DNA of 56,354 nt from contig NZ_BPQQ01000097.1 in assembly GCF_022179325.1 (NCBI RefSeq), forward strand, positions 1-56,354, written 5' to 3'. The translations under genes and the position numbers were made by a program. Every line of letters begins with the position of its first letter. Position 1 is the first letter of the stretch. The notes under the pieces were generated by a model. The model worked only from the letters and a program-made list of their open reading frames with translations, ran no database searches and was not told where the DNA came from. This document shows positions 27,462 to 35,460 of this stretch, piece after piece. This DNA is from Methylobacterium isbiliense. Lineage in GTDB: Bacteria > Pseudomonadota > Alphaproteobacteria > Rhizobiales > Beijerinckiaceae.

Positions 27462-28236
27462 CGGATGCTCCCCCGCCGCCCGACGAGCCGCCGCCGCCCG
27501 AGAACCCGCCCCCGAACCCGCCGCCCCCGCCCGAATAGCCGCCGCTCCAGCCGCCCGAGCCCGGCATCGGCAGGACGACGAGGCCGCCGCGGCCTCGGCC
27601 GCCGCCCCGGTTCATGCGCCAGACCACGATCAGCACGATCAGGAACAGGACCACGAGCATGAGCACCTGGGCCGGATCGACCGCGTCCTCGCGCACCTGC
27701 GGCTTGCGCTGCCACTCCTGCGCGTCCCCTGCCAGGATCGACAGGATGCCGTCGACGCCGGCCGAGAGGCCGCCCGCGAAGTCGCCCGCCTTGAAGCGCG
27801 GCGTGATGCTGCTGGCGATCAGCACCTTCGAGAGGGCGTCGGTGAGCGCCCCCTCCAGGCCGTAGCCCACCTCGATCCGCACCTTGCGCTCGGCCGGCGC
27901 CACCAGCAGCAGGACGCCGTTGTTGGTCTTGGCCTGCCCGAGCTTCCAGGCGCGGAAGAGCCGGTTGGCGTAATCCTCGACGCTGGCGCCCTGGAGGCTG
28001 CGCACGGTGGCCACCACCACCTGGTCCGAGGTCCTGTCCTCGTGCGCCTTCAGCTTGGCGTCGAGGTCGGCGCGCTGGGCGGCGGTGAGCAGGCCCGCCT
28101 CGTCCACCACGCGCCCGGTGAGCGCCGGAAAGGACAGCTCGGCCGCGAGCGCCGCCACCGCCGCGAGGAGGAGCGCCAGAAGGAGCGTCAGGAGAAGCGC
28201 GGCGCGCGGCAGGCCGCCCCGGGCGAGCGCCCGCAT
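27451..28236 (-). CDS. TPM-domain protein with glycine-rich tail (YgcG-like)
   Basis: This 261-residue protein has an N-terminal hydrophobic signal or anchor (14-32), a TPM domain (FPALTGRVVDEAGLLTAAQRADL to SAGVDGILSIL), and a transmembrane segment near 193-209 (VLMLVVLFLIVLIVVW). A long C-terminal tail is almost pure Gly/Ser/Phe. This is the standard YgcG architecture found beside LemA. The start at 28236 lies just after the lemA stop. The tail probably lies on the opposite side of the membrane from the TPM domain. It is coupled to the next TPM gene by overlap. Confidence 0.9.
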   Translation of the reverse strand: MRALARGGLPRAALLLTLLLALLLAAVAALAAELSFPALTGRVVDEAGLLTAAQRADLDAKLKAHEDRTSDQVVVATVRSLQGASVEDYANRLFRAWKLGQAKTNNGVLLLVAPAERKVRIEVGYGLEGALTDALSKVLIASSITPRFKAGDFAGGLSAGVDGILSILAGDAQEWQRKPQVREDAVDPAQVLMLVVLFLIVLIVVWRMNRGGGRGRGGLVVLPMPGSGGWSGGYSGGGGGFGGGFSGGGGSSGGGGASGDW

Positions 28237-28241
28237 CGGGT

Positions 28242-28874
28242 CTAGAACTTCACGTTCGGCGGCCGCGCGGCATCGGGTGTGGCCGTGAAGGTCTCCATCG
28301 GCTTGGCGTCGGGATAGAACCACGCGGCGATCCAGCGCCCGGGAATGGTGCGGACCTCGGTGTTGTAGGACTGGACGGCGCCGATGTAGTCGCGCCGCGC
28401 CACCGCGATCCGGTTCTCGGTGCCTTCGAGCTGGGATTGCAGGGCGAGGAAGTTCTGGTTGGACTTGAGGTCCGGGTAGCGCTCGACCGTGACGAGGAGG
28501 CGGCCCAGCGCGCCCGAGAGCTGGTTCTGGGCGTCCTGGTACTCCTTGAACTTCTGCGGGTCGCTCACCGTCGAGGCGTCGACCTTGACGCTGGACGCCT
28601 TGGCGCGCGCCTCCGTGACGCCGATCAGCACGTCCTTCTCCTGCTGGGCATAGCCCTTCACGGTCTCGACGAGGTTGGGGATCAGGTCGGCGCGGCGCTG
28701 GTACTGGTTCTGCACCTCGCTCCAGGCCGACTTCGCCTGCTCCTCCAGGGTGGGCACCCGGTTGATGGCGCCGCAGCCCGAGAGGCCGCCCGCGACCGCC
28801 ACGAGGGCGAGCGCCCCGGCCAGACGCGAGAGCCACGGCGCCGCGGACGGAACGCTGCTGGGTTTCGACGGCAT
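28242..28874 (-). CDS. lemA: LemA family lipoprotein
   Basis: This 210-residue LemA protein carries a lipobox LSGC with C34 after a hydrophobic segment. The LemA four-helix domain follows: WSEVQNQYQRRADLIPNLVETVKGYA, then EYQDAQNQLSGALGRLLVTVERYPDLKSNQNF and NRIAVARRDY. It is probably anchored to the membrane. It heads a four-gene unit with two TPM proteins and a small conserved protein. Function is uncertain; the association with TPM proteins is widespread. Confidence 0.92.
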   Translation of the reverse strand: MPSKPSSVPSAAPWLSRLAGALALVAVAGGLSGCGAINRVPTLEEQAKSAWSEVQNQYQRRADLIPNLVETVKGYAQQEKDVLIGVTEARAKASSVKVDASTVSDPQKFKEYQDAQNQLSGALGRLLVTVERYPDLKSNQNFLALQSQLEGTENRIAVARRDYIGAVQSYNTEVRTIPGRWIAAWFYPDAKPMETFTATPDAARPPNVKF

Positions 28875-29040
28875 GCCACGCCCTCCGGCCTGCGGGATGT
28901 CCTCACGGCGCGGTGGCCGATCACCATAGGGACTCGCGCGGCGCAGCTTGGTTCCGGCGCGCCTGTCGATCCGGCATGCGCGCGGCGTGGCACGCGCGCA
29001 CGCTCGGCCCGGCTGGCCCGTGGCCGTTTCTGCGCCGCGG

Positions 29041-29583
29041 CTACTTGGCGTCCGCGACCTTGTCCTTGATGACGTAGGTGCCCTTCTTCTGGCCGATCGC
29101 CTGCGTCGCGCCCTCCGTCATGGAGGCGGGCCGCGTCACGGTGATCTCGAAGGTGCCGGAGAGGCCCGCGAACTTTCCGGTGCCGCCGGTCCACTCGCCC
29201 GTCCCCTTGGCCCGCGGCGAGAGCGGCTGCGCGGGGTAGCTGTACTTCTCGTAGACGTGGTCGCCGTCCGCATCGGCGTAATCGCAGAAGCCCTGGTTCT
29301 CGAACGTCTTGGCCGCGATGTCGACGACGTTGCTGAAGGTGCAGCGCCCCGTCATGTTGTTGAGGAGCGCGCCGCCGGTCTCGTTGGCCGCGGCCATGAT
29401 GAGCACCCCAACGCTGTGGGTCTGGTTGGCGGCGCCCTGCACGGGCTTGGCCACCACCGGATTGGTCGCCATGAAGGTGATCCGGAACTCACCCTGCTTC
29501 GGCAGATCCTGCGCCAGAGCGAATCCGGGGACGATAGCAGTCGCGATGGCAACGACGAGGGAACGCGCACGCTGTGAGCACAT
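29041..29583 (-). CDS. Secreted hypothetical protein
   Basis: This 180-residue protein has a signal peptide ending ALA at about residue 24 and a mature part with predicted beta character. Segments such as FRITFMATNP, CTFSNVVDIAAKTFENQGFCDYADADGDHVYEKY and TGEWTGGTGKFAGLSGTFEIT are visible. The GTGKFAGLSGTGxF style end resembles beta-barrel proteins of the allene-oxide-cyclase-like or dirigent-like kind seen in bacteria; that is only pattern resemblance. A GGGGGA ribosome-binding site supports the start. It stands alone. Confidence 0.7.
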   Translation of the reverse strand: MCSQRARSLVVAIATAIVPGFALAQDLPKQGEFRITFMATNPVVAKPVQGAANQTHSVGVLIMAAANETGGALLNNMTGRCTFSNVVDIAAKTFENQGFCDYADADGDHVYEKYSYPAQPLSPRAKGTGEWTGGTGKFAGLSGTFEITVTRPASMTEGATQAIGQKKGTYVIKDKVADAK

Positions 29584-29782
29584 GAAATCCCCCTGCTTTG
29601 TGTTGAAGGCTCGCCATTCCTTGCGAACGAGCAGGATTATTTAGAGACCACCGCAGGCACAAGATCATTCTCAAATATCAATGACTGCGTCAGCCAGTGG
29701 CAACCACCCGACATCGCATCATTGCTGTGAGTCTCGCGTCCCGTCGCGGGATTCGTCGGTCCGGAAGGGTGGCGTCGCGACG

Positions 29783-30229
29783 TCAGCCCCCGCGCAGGCG
29801 GCGCGCCAGGTCCTCGGGGATCGGCGCGGCCTTCATCCGGCCGGCCTCGTCCGGGTGGCGCCCGGCCCAGACCCGGCGCTCGCGCCCCTCCACCGCCAGC
29901 TCACCGGCATTGTGGAGCCGGTGGCGCACCGCGAAGCTGGAGCGGCCGACCTCGACCACGGTCGAGACGATCTCGACCCGGTCGCCGTAGCGCGACGGCC
30001 TGAGGAAGCGCGCGCCGGTCTCCACGAGCGGGATGCCGATCAGGTCGTAGGCGGCGAGCATCGCGGGCTTCGGCAGGCCGGTGGCGGCCTCGCACAGGAG
30101 CGCCGTCGACCAGTCGAAGAACTCGAAGAAGCGCGGGTTGAAGACGATTCCCGCCGGGTCGCAATGCCCCCACTCGATGGTGAGCGACCGGGTGACGGAG
30201 AAGCCGTCGCGCTCGTCGGGCGGCGTCAT
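29783..30229 (-). CDS. 4-hydroxybenzoyl-CoA-thioesterase family hotdog thioesterase
   Basis: This 148-residue hotdog-fold enzyme has the family motif EWGHCDPAGIVFNPRFFEFFDW, with D24 as the likely catalytic aspartate, and a SRYGDRVEIVSTVVEVGRSSF strand pair. Its ATG overlaps the stop of the CoA-ligase gene by four bases (ATGA), so it is the last gene of a coupled unit: crotonase, binding protein, ligase, thioesterase. It would release a free acid from an aryl- or beta-keto-acyl-CoA. In carnitine breakdown a similar thioesterase frees betaine from betainyl-CoA. Confidence 0.88.
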   Translation of the reverse strand: MTPPDERDGFSVTRSLTIEWGHCDPAGIVFNPRFFEFFDWSTALLCEAATGLPKPAMLAAYDLIGIPLVETGARFLRPSRYGDRVEIVSTVVEVGRSSFAVRHRLHNAGELAVEGRERRVWAGRHPDEAGRMKAAPIPEDLARRLRGG

Positions 30230-32055
30230 GGGGCCTCCGGGGTGATGATGGCGGGGGCGTAGGGTACGGCGTAGAGCATCTCGACGAGATCGGCCCGCCC
30301 GCGCAGCACGCCGCGCTGGTTGATCGAGCCCTTGTCGGTGACCTCGTCGCGGTCGAGGGCCGGCGGCTCGGCCATCAGCAGCAGGCGGGCGACGCGGTTC
30401 GAGGAGCCGGTGCTCCGGCCCGCGAAGGCGGCGAGCCGGCGCGCGAACTCCGCCCGCACCGCCGGGTCGGCCAGAACCGCCGCGTCGTCGCCCTCCGCCC
30501 CGCACAGGGCGCGGCAGGCGGCGAGGTCGGGGAAGACCAGGGCCGCGACCGTGTCGCGCGCCTCGCCCGCGAGCGCGACGTCGCGCACCAGGGGCTGGAA
30601 CGCGTCGAGGAAGGCGGCCCGCAGCGGGCCGACGCTGACCCAGATGCCGGTGGTGAGCTTGAAATCCTCGTTGAGGCGTCCGTCGAACACGAAGCCGCGG
30701 GCGGGCTCGGCGGGATTCACCGGCACCAGCGCATCGCCGAGCCGGTAGAAGCCCTCCTCGTCGAAGGCCGCCGCGGTCAGGTCCGGGCGGCGCCAGTAGC
30801 CGGGCGTGACGTTGGGGCCGCGCAGCCGCGCCTCCCGCTTCGTCCCGACCGGGGCGAGCTTCAGCTCCACGCCCGCGGCCGGCAGACCGACATGCCCGGC
30901 CCGGCCGGGGCCGTCGTCGGTGACGAGGGCGAAGGGCGCGGTCTCGGTGGCACCGAGGCCCGTGAGCATCGGCACCGTCCGCCCGATCGTGTCGCGGGCG
31001 AGCGCGTCGATGGCGTCCCAGACCGGCTGCGGCAGGCCGGCGGCGGCGAAGAAGTTCATCTTCAGCCGGCTGAAGAAATTCTCCCGCAGCGCCCGGTCGG
31101 CCCGGAGATGGGGCACCAGCGCCTCGAAGCCCTTCGGCACCGTGAGGTAGAGCGTCGGGGCCACCTCCTTGAGGTTGCGCACCGTCTCGTGGATCGCCGC
31201 CGGCGTCGGGCGGCCCTCGTCGATGTGGAGCGTGCCACCGTTGGCCAGCACGAGGTTGAAGTTGTGGTTGCCCCCGAAGGTGTGATGCCAGGGCAGCCAA
31301 TCCACCATCACGGGCGGCGCCTCGGTGAGGAAGGGGTAGCGCGCCGCGATCATCGCCTGGTTGGCGGCGAGCATCCGGTGGGTGTTGATCACGGCCTTCG
31401 GCACGCCCGTCGAGCCGGAGGTGAAGAGGAGCTTCGCCACCGTGTCGGGCCGCACGGCCGCATGGGCGCGGGCCACCGCCGCCGGGTCCTGCGCCGCCGT
31501 CAGCGCGGCAAGCGGGGTCGCGGACCGCCCGACCGGCGTGCCGTCCCCGACCACCACCTCGACGCCCTCCGGGATGGCGGCCGTCAGCGCCGGAGCGAAG
31601 ACCCGGCCCTCCTCGGCGAAGACGAGGCCGGGGGTGAGCAGCTCCACGATTGCCTTGAGGCGGGCATGGTCCCGGGACGCGGTGGAATAGGCGGGCGAGA
31701 CCGGCGCCACCGCGATGCCGACATGCATCGCGGCGAGCGACAGGAGCGCGAAGGCGAGGCTGTTGCCGGACAGGAGCATCAGCGGGCGCTCGGCCGAGAG
31801 GCCGCGGGCGAGGAGGGCGGCGCCGATCCGCTCGACCTGCGCCAGCGCCTCGCCGTAGCTCAGCCGGTCCCAGTCGCCGCCCGGCCCGCGCCGGGCCAGG
31901 AAGGTGCGGTCCGGGTGTTCGCGCGCGTGCCGCACGAGGTGCGCGGTCAGGCCATCCGGGTAGGGCGGCAGCGGGGTTGCGGCCCTGATCACCTGCGTGC
32001 CGTCGGGCCGCGTCGCGAAGAGATGGGCGCCGTGGCGCCGGGGGGCGTCCGCCAT
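30226..32055 (-). CDS. Feruloyl-CoA synthase-like AMP-forming CoA ligase
   Basis: This 609-residue ANL-superfamily ligase has the P-loop LLFTSGSTGVPKAV near residue 200, an LGATETAP motif, the FDGRLNEDFKLTTG hinge region and a C-terminal catalytic lysine in DKGSINQR. The stretch TLHIDEGRPTPAAIHETVRNLKEVAPTLY and the DWLPWHHTFGGNHNF motif are typical of proteins named feruloyl-CoA synthase. It would activate hydroxycinnamates or related aromatic acids with ATP and CoA. The window has no vanillin dehydrogenase, so a classic ferulate-to-vanillin pathway is not complete here. Confidence 0.88.
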   Translation of the reverse strand: MADAPRRHGAHLFATRPDGTQVIRAATPLPPYPDGLTAHLVRHAREHPDRTFLARRGPGGDWDRLSYGEALAQVERIGAALLARGLSAERPLMLLSGNSLAFALLSLAAMHVGIAVAPVSPAYSTASRDHARLKAIVELLTPGLVFAEEGRVFAPALTAAIPEGVEVVVGDGTPVGRSATPLAALTAAQDPAAVARAHAAVRPDTVAKLLFTSGSTGVPKAVINTHRMLAANQAMIAARYPFLTEAPPVMVDWLPWHHTFGGNHNFNLVLANGGTLHIDEGRPTPAAIHETVRNLKEVAPTLYLTVPKGFEALVPHLRADRALRENFFSRLKMNFFAAAGLPQPVWDAIDALARDTIGRTVPMLTGLGATETAPFALVTDDGPGRAGHVGLPAAGVELKLAPVGTKREARLRGPNVTPGYWRRPDLTAAAFDEEGFYRLGDALVPVNPAEPARGFVFDGRLNEDFKLTTGIWVSVGPLRAAFLDAFQPLVRDVALAGEARDTVAALVFPDLAACRALCGAEGDDAAVLADPAVRAEFARRLAAFAGRSTGSSNRVARLLLMAEPPALDRDEVTDKGSINQRGVLRGRADLVEMLYAVPYAPAIITPEAP

Positions 32056-32061
32056 GGCGGC

Positions 32062-33297
32062 TCAGCCCTTCACGAGCGGGCAGCCGCCCTCGGCCAGCGG
32101 GCGCCACGCCGCGTCGGCGGGCAGCGTGCGGACCGCCTTGAAGTAGTCCCAGCCGCCCTTGCTCTCGGCCTCGGTCTTGGTGGCGAGCAGGTACATCGGG
32201 TGGAGCTTGCGCCCGTCGGCGCGGATCGTGCCCTTTCCGAAGATCGGATCGTCGGTCGCCTGCGCCTTCATGGCGGCCACCAGCGCGCGGCCGTCGCCCG
32301 CATCCGTCACGGCGGGCAGCGTCTTCAGGAGGTGGGCCACCGCCGAGTAGACGCCCGCCTGCATGTCGTTGGGCACGGCGCGGCGGGGATGGCGGGCGGC
32401 GTAGCGCGCCGCGAAGGCGCGGGTGTCGTCGCTCAGGTCCCAGTAATAGGGCGTGACGATGTAGACGCCCTGCGTGGCCTTGAGGCCGAGCGCGGGCATG
32501 TTGGTGATGTTGAGGATCAGGCCGGCGAGGCGCTGGCCCGGGGCGATGCCGAACTCCGCCGCCTGCTTGAGGGCGTTCGAGGTGTCGTCGCCCGCATTCG
32601 CGAGCCCGATCACGTCGGCGCCGGAGGCCTGCGCCTGGAGCAGGAAGGAGGAGAAGTCGGACGAGCCGAGCGGGTGGCGGGCCGCGCCCTTCACGGTGCC
32701 GCCATTCGCCTTGACCTCGTCGGCGGCGCTGCCCTCCAGGTCCTTGCCGAAGGTGTAGTCGGCGGTGAGGAAGAACCACGTCCTGGCCCCCTGCGCCACC
32801 AGCGCCTTGGCGAGGCCATGCCCGAGCGCCCAGGTGTCGTAGGTCCAGTGGATGGTGTTGGGCGAGCATTGCCGCCCGGTCAGCTCCGCGGTGCCGGCGC
32901 CCGAGCCGATGAAGACCTTGTTCTTGTCCCGGGCGAGGTTCGACACGGCGAGCGCCACCGCGGAGTTCGGCACGTCCACGATGACGTCGACACCCTCCTG
33001 GTCGAACCAGCGGCGGGCGATCGAGGCCCCGATGTCGGTCTTGTTCTGGTGGTCGGCGGAGACGAGCTCGACCGGCCGCCCGGCCTTGGGGCCGAAATCC
33101 TCGATGGCGAGTTGCGCCGCGATGACCGAGCCCTGGCCCTGGTAGTCGGCGTAGGGACCGGACATGTCGTTGAGGACGCCGATCTTGAGCGGCCGCTCGG
33201 CGGCCAGGGCCGGGGGTGCAAGGGTCGATGGCGCAACGGCCGGGGCCGCGACGGCGAGGCAGGCCGCGAGGGCCGTGACGAGGGTTCGGCGTGACAT
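32062..33297 (-). CDS. Branched-chain-type ABC substrate-binding protein in the aryl-CoA cluster
   Basis: This 411-residue periplasmic binding protein has a signal peptide ending ALA (30-32). The first lobe is KIGVLNDMSGPYADYQGQG, followed by SADHQNKTDIGASIARRWFD. Six bases separate its stop from the ligase start, so the two are co-transcribed. No permease or ATPase is adjacent. It is paralogous to the protein at 11.6-12.8 kb. In the cluster it most likely captures the aromatic or quaternary-ammonium acid that the enzymes degrade, feeding a transporter encoded elsewhere. GGAGGAAGAACGCC precedes the ATG. Confidence 0.87.
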   Translation of the reverse strand: MSRRTLVTALAACLAVAAPAVAPSTLAPPALAAERPLKIGVLNDMSGPYADYQGQGSVIAAQLAIEDFGPKAGRPVELVSADHQNKTDIGASIARRWFDQEGVDVIVDVPNSAVALAVSNLARDKNKVFIGSGAGTAELTGRQCSPNTIHWTYDTWALGHGLAKALVAQGARTWFFLTADYTFGKDLEGSAADEVKANGGTVKGAARHPLGSSDFSSFLLQAQASGADVIGLANAGDDTSNALKQAAEFGIAPGQRLAGLILNITNMPALGLKATQGVYIVTPYYWDLSDDTRAFAARYAARHPRRAVPNDMQAGVYSAVAHLLKTLPAVTDAGDGRALVAAMKAQATDDPIFGKGTIRADGRKLHPMYLLATKTEAESKGGWDYFKAVRTLPADAAWRPLAEGGCPLVKG

Positions 33298-33475
33298 GGC
33301 GTTCTTCCTCCGATGATCGCGGGGCGTGGCCGGTCTTCGGGCCGGCTCTGCCGTCGTGGGCGTGTCGTCCGGTCCGCCTCGGCGGAGCCGGGTTCCGTGT
33401 CGTCGGTCGTCAGGGATCCTCGCCCGTCCGGCGGGGATCCCGCGCGTCACGAGGCGGCGGCGCGGCCCTGGCGCT

Positions 33476-34267
33476 TCACTCCCGCACCTTCTTCGCCCGG
33501 CCCTCCAAGAAATCGGCGAGCCGGCGCTTCGCCTCGGCGTCGCTCTGCGCCACCGCCGTCATCAGCGCCTCGGCGAGGTAGCCGGTGGCGGGGTCGGCCT
33601 CGGCGATGCGCGGCAGGGCGTGGATCAGGGCGTAGTTGGTGAGCGGCGCGTTCTCGGCCGCCCGGGCGGCGAGCGCCACCGCCCGCTCCAGGCCCTCGCC
33701 CGGGGGCACGACGTAGTGCGAGATGCCGAGGCGCTCGCCGCTCTCGGCGTCGTGGACGCGGCCCGTCAGCATCATGTCGCGCATCCGCGACACGCCGATC
33801 AGCCGCGGCAGGCGCACCGAGGCGCCGCCGCCGACGAAGATGCCGCGCTGGCCTTCCGGCAGGGCGTAGAACGCGGAGGTCTCGGCCACCCGCAGGTGGG
33901 CGGCGAGCGCGAGTTCGAGCCCGCCGCCGATCACCGCGCCCTTGAGCGCGGCCACCACCGGCACCCGGCCGAACTCGATCTCGTGGAAGGCCCGGTGCCA
34001 CATGCGCGAGTGCAGCATGCCGGCGGGCGCGTCGCGCTGGGTGAGTTCCGCGAGGTCGAGGCCGGCGCAGAAATGCTCCCCCTCGGCGGCGAGCACCAGC
34101 GCCCGCACATCGTCCGGCAGGTTGCGGGCGATCCGCTCCAGCGCGAGGATCATGCCGTCGTCGAGGGCGTTGCGCTTGGCCGGCCGGCTCAGCCTCACCA
34201 CCGCGACCGCCTCCCGGCGCGCGACGCGCACGGCGTCCGTGCCGAGGGCCGACAGCTCTTGCGCCAT
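33476..34267 (-). CDS. Crotonase family enoyl-CoA hydratase
   Basis: This 263-residue crotonase has the oxyanion-hole regions AEGEHFCAGLDLAEL and ALKGAVIGGGLELALAAHLRVAE, then FYALPEGQRGIFVGGGASVRLPRLIG. The E in LPEG aligns with the position of a catalytic glutamate of hydratases. It could hydrate an aryl-enoyl-CoA such as feruloyl-CoA, or act as a hydratase-lyase. It is the first leftward gene from an AT-rich divergent promoter, 178 bases ahead of the binding-protein gene. Confidence 0.87.
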   Translation of the reverse strand: MAQELSALGTDAVRVARREAVAVVRLSRPAKRNALDDGMILALERIARNLPDDVRALVLAAEGEHFCAGLDLAELTQRDAPAGMLHSRMWHRAFHEIEFGRVPVVAALKGAVIGGGLELALAAHLRVAETSAFYALPEGQRGIFVGGGASVRLPRLIGVSRMRDMMLTGRVHDAESGERLGISHYVVPPGEGLERAVALAARAAENAPLTNYALIHALPRIAEADPATGYLAEALMTAVAQSDAEAKRRLADFLEGRAKKVRE

Positions 34268-34313
34268 GGCGCTTCCTCCGCGTGTCGCATCCGGCCTGTG
34301 ATCGCCGGATTGC

Positions 34314-34348
34314 CAAATCTGATTTGTAATGTGATATAACTATCTCAC
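34314..34348. promoter_or_regulatory. Twin palindromic operator candidates in the divergent promoter
   Basis: A perfect 13-base palindrome CAAATCTGATTTG (34314-34326) is followed after four bases by the imperfect palindrome GTGATATAACTATCTCAC (34331-34348; 14 of 18 positions symmetric). They lie in a locally AT-rich spacer between the leftward crotonase gene (start 34267) and the rightward dehydrogenase gene (start 34407). Size and position fit dimeric MarR- or TetR-type operators that control both arms. The regulator is not adjacent; the MarR protein at 12.9 kb is a candidate. Confidence 0.6.
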
Positions 34349-34406
34349 CGGGTCAATCGGGCTTGCGGGCACCGGACCAAACGACCCGGCGCAGGGAGGG
34401 CGCGCC

Positions 34407-35390
34407 ATGACGGACGCGAGCACGGACGCGGGCGAACCGGCCGGCGGCTACCGCACGGAGATCCGCCGGGTGGCGGTGATCGGCACCGGGGTGATCGGGG
34501 CATCCTGGGCCTCGCTGGCCCTGGCGCGCGGTCTCGACGTGACCGCCTGCGACCCGGCACCCGGGGCCGAGGAGCGCCTGCGGGCCACCGTCGCCCGGCA
34601 ATGGCCCGCGCTCACCGCGATCGGCCTCGCGGCGGGCGCCTCCCCCGCGCGGCTGCGCTTCGTGGCCGAGCCGGAGGCGGCGGTGGCGGGGGCCGATTTC
34701 GTGCAGGAGAACGGCCCCGAGCGCCTGGAGATCAAGCGCGCGACGTATCGGCGCCTCGACGCCGCGGCCCCGCCCGACGTGGTGCTGGCCACGAGTTCGT
34801 CGGGCCTGACCCCGAGCGCGATCCAGACCGCCTGCCGCCACCCGGGCCGGGTGGTGCTCGGCCATCCCTTCAACCCGCCCCACCTCGTGCCGCTGGTGGA
34901 GGTGCTGGGGGGCGAGCGCACGCACGAGGGCGCGGTCGCGGCCGCGATGGCGGTCTACGCCGGTCTCGGCAAGCGCCCGATCCGCCTGAAGCGCGAACTC
35001 GTCGGCCACGTCGCCAACCGGCTCCAGGCGGCGTTGTGGCGCGAGGCGTTCCACCTCGTCGGCGCGGGGGCGGCCTCGGTGGCCGACATCGACGCCGCCA
35101 TCAGCCACGGGCCGGGCCTGCGCTGGGCGCTGATGGGGCCGTGCCTGCTCAACCACCTCTCGGGCGGTCCCGGTGGGCTCGCCCACACCCTCGACCACCT
35201 CGGCCCCCTGATGGAGGCGATGTGGGCCGACCTCGGCGACCCGCGCCTGACCCCGGAGCTGAAGGACGCACTCGTCCGGGGGCTCGGCGCGGAACTCGCC
35301 GGGCGCGACGCGGACGCCATGCTGGCGGAGCGCGACGCCATCCTGATCGACCTCGTGCGACGCAAGCGCGAGGCGGCGAACCTGCCGTGA
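34407..35390 (+). CDS. 3-hydroxyacyl-CoA dehydrogenase family protein, L-carnitine-dehydrogenase-like
   Basis: This 327-residue NAD-dependent dehydrogenase has the Rossmann motif VAVIGTGVIGASWA, FVQENGPERLEIKR, TSSSGLTPS, and the catalytic-region motif GHPFNPPHLVPLVEV. A C-terminal helical domain contains HVANRLQAALWREAFHLVGAG. The sequence style is closest, from memory, to L-carnitine 3-dehydrogenases, which oxidise a free beta-hydroxy acid. It is first in a two-gene rightward unit with BKACE, a pairing known from carnitine degradation. A beta-hydroxyacyl-CoA substrate from the neighbouring aryl-CoA genes is the alternative. Confidence 0.87.
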   Translation: MTDASTDAGEPAGGYRTEIRRVAVIGTGVIGASWASLALARGLDVTACDPAPGAEERLRATVARQWPALTAIGLAAGASPARLRFVAEPEAAVAGADFVQENGPERLEIKRATYRRLDAAAPPDVVLATSSSGLTPSAIQTACRHPGRVVLGHPFNPPHLVPLVEVLGGERTHEGAVAAAMAVYAGLGKRPIRLKRELVGHVANRLQAALWREAFHLVGAGAASVADIDAAISHGPGLRWALMGPCLLNHLSGGPGGLAHTLDHLGPLMEAMWADLGDPRLTPELKDALVRGLGAELAGRDADAMLAERDAILIDLVRRKREAANLP

Positions 35391-35460
35391 GCCGAACGGC
35401 TGCGGCGATCCGGCCGCCGCTCCGGCGCATGATGCCGACACTTCAACCAGGGAGGACGAC

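Noticed and set aside
30226-32055. Complete ferulate-to-vanillin pathway
   Set aside because: The ligase and a crotonase are present, but no vanillin dehydrogenase or demethylase is in the window, and the crotonase is not clearly a hydratase-lyase.
29783-32869. 1,028-codon frame that looks like a giant fusion
   Set aside because: Only its final part (thioesterase) is real; the remainder is out of frame with the ligase and binding-protein genes and has no protein-like motifs.
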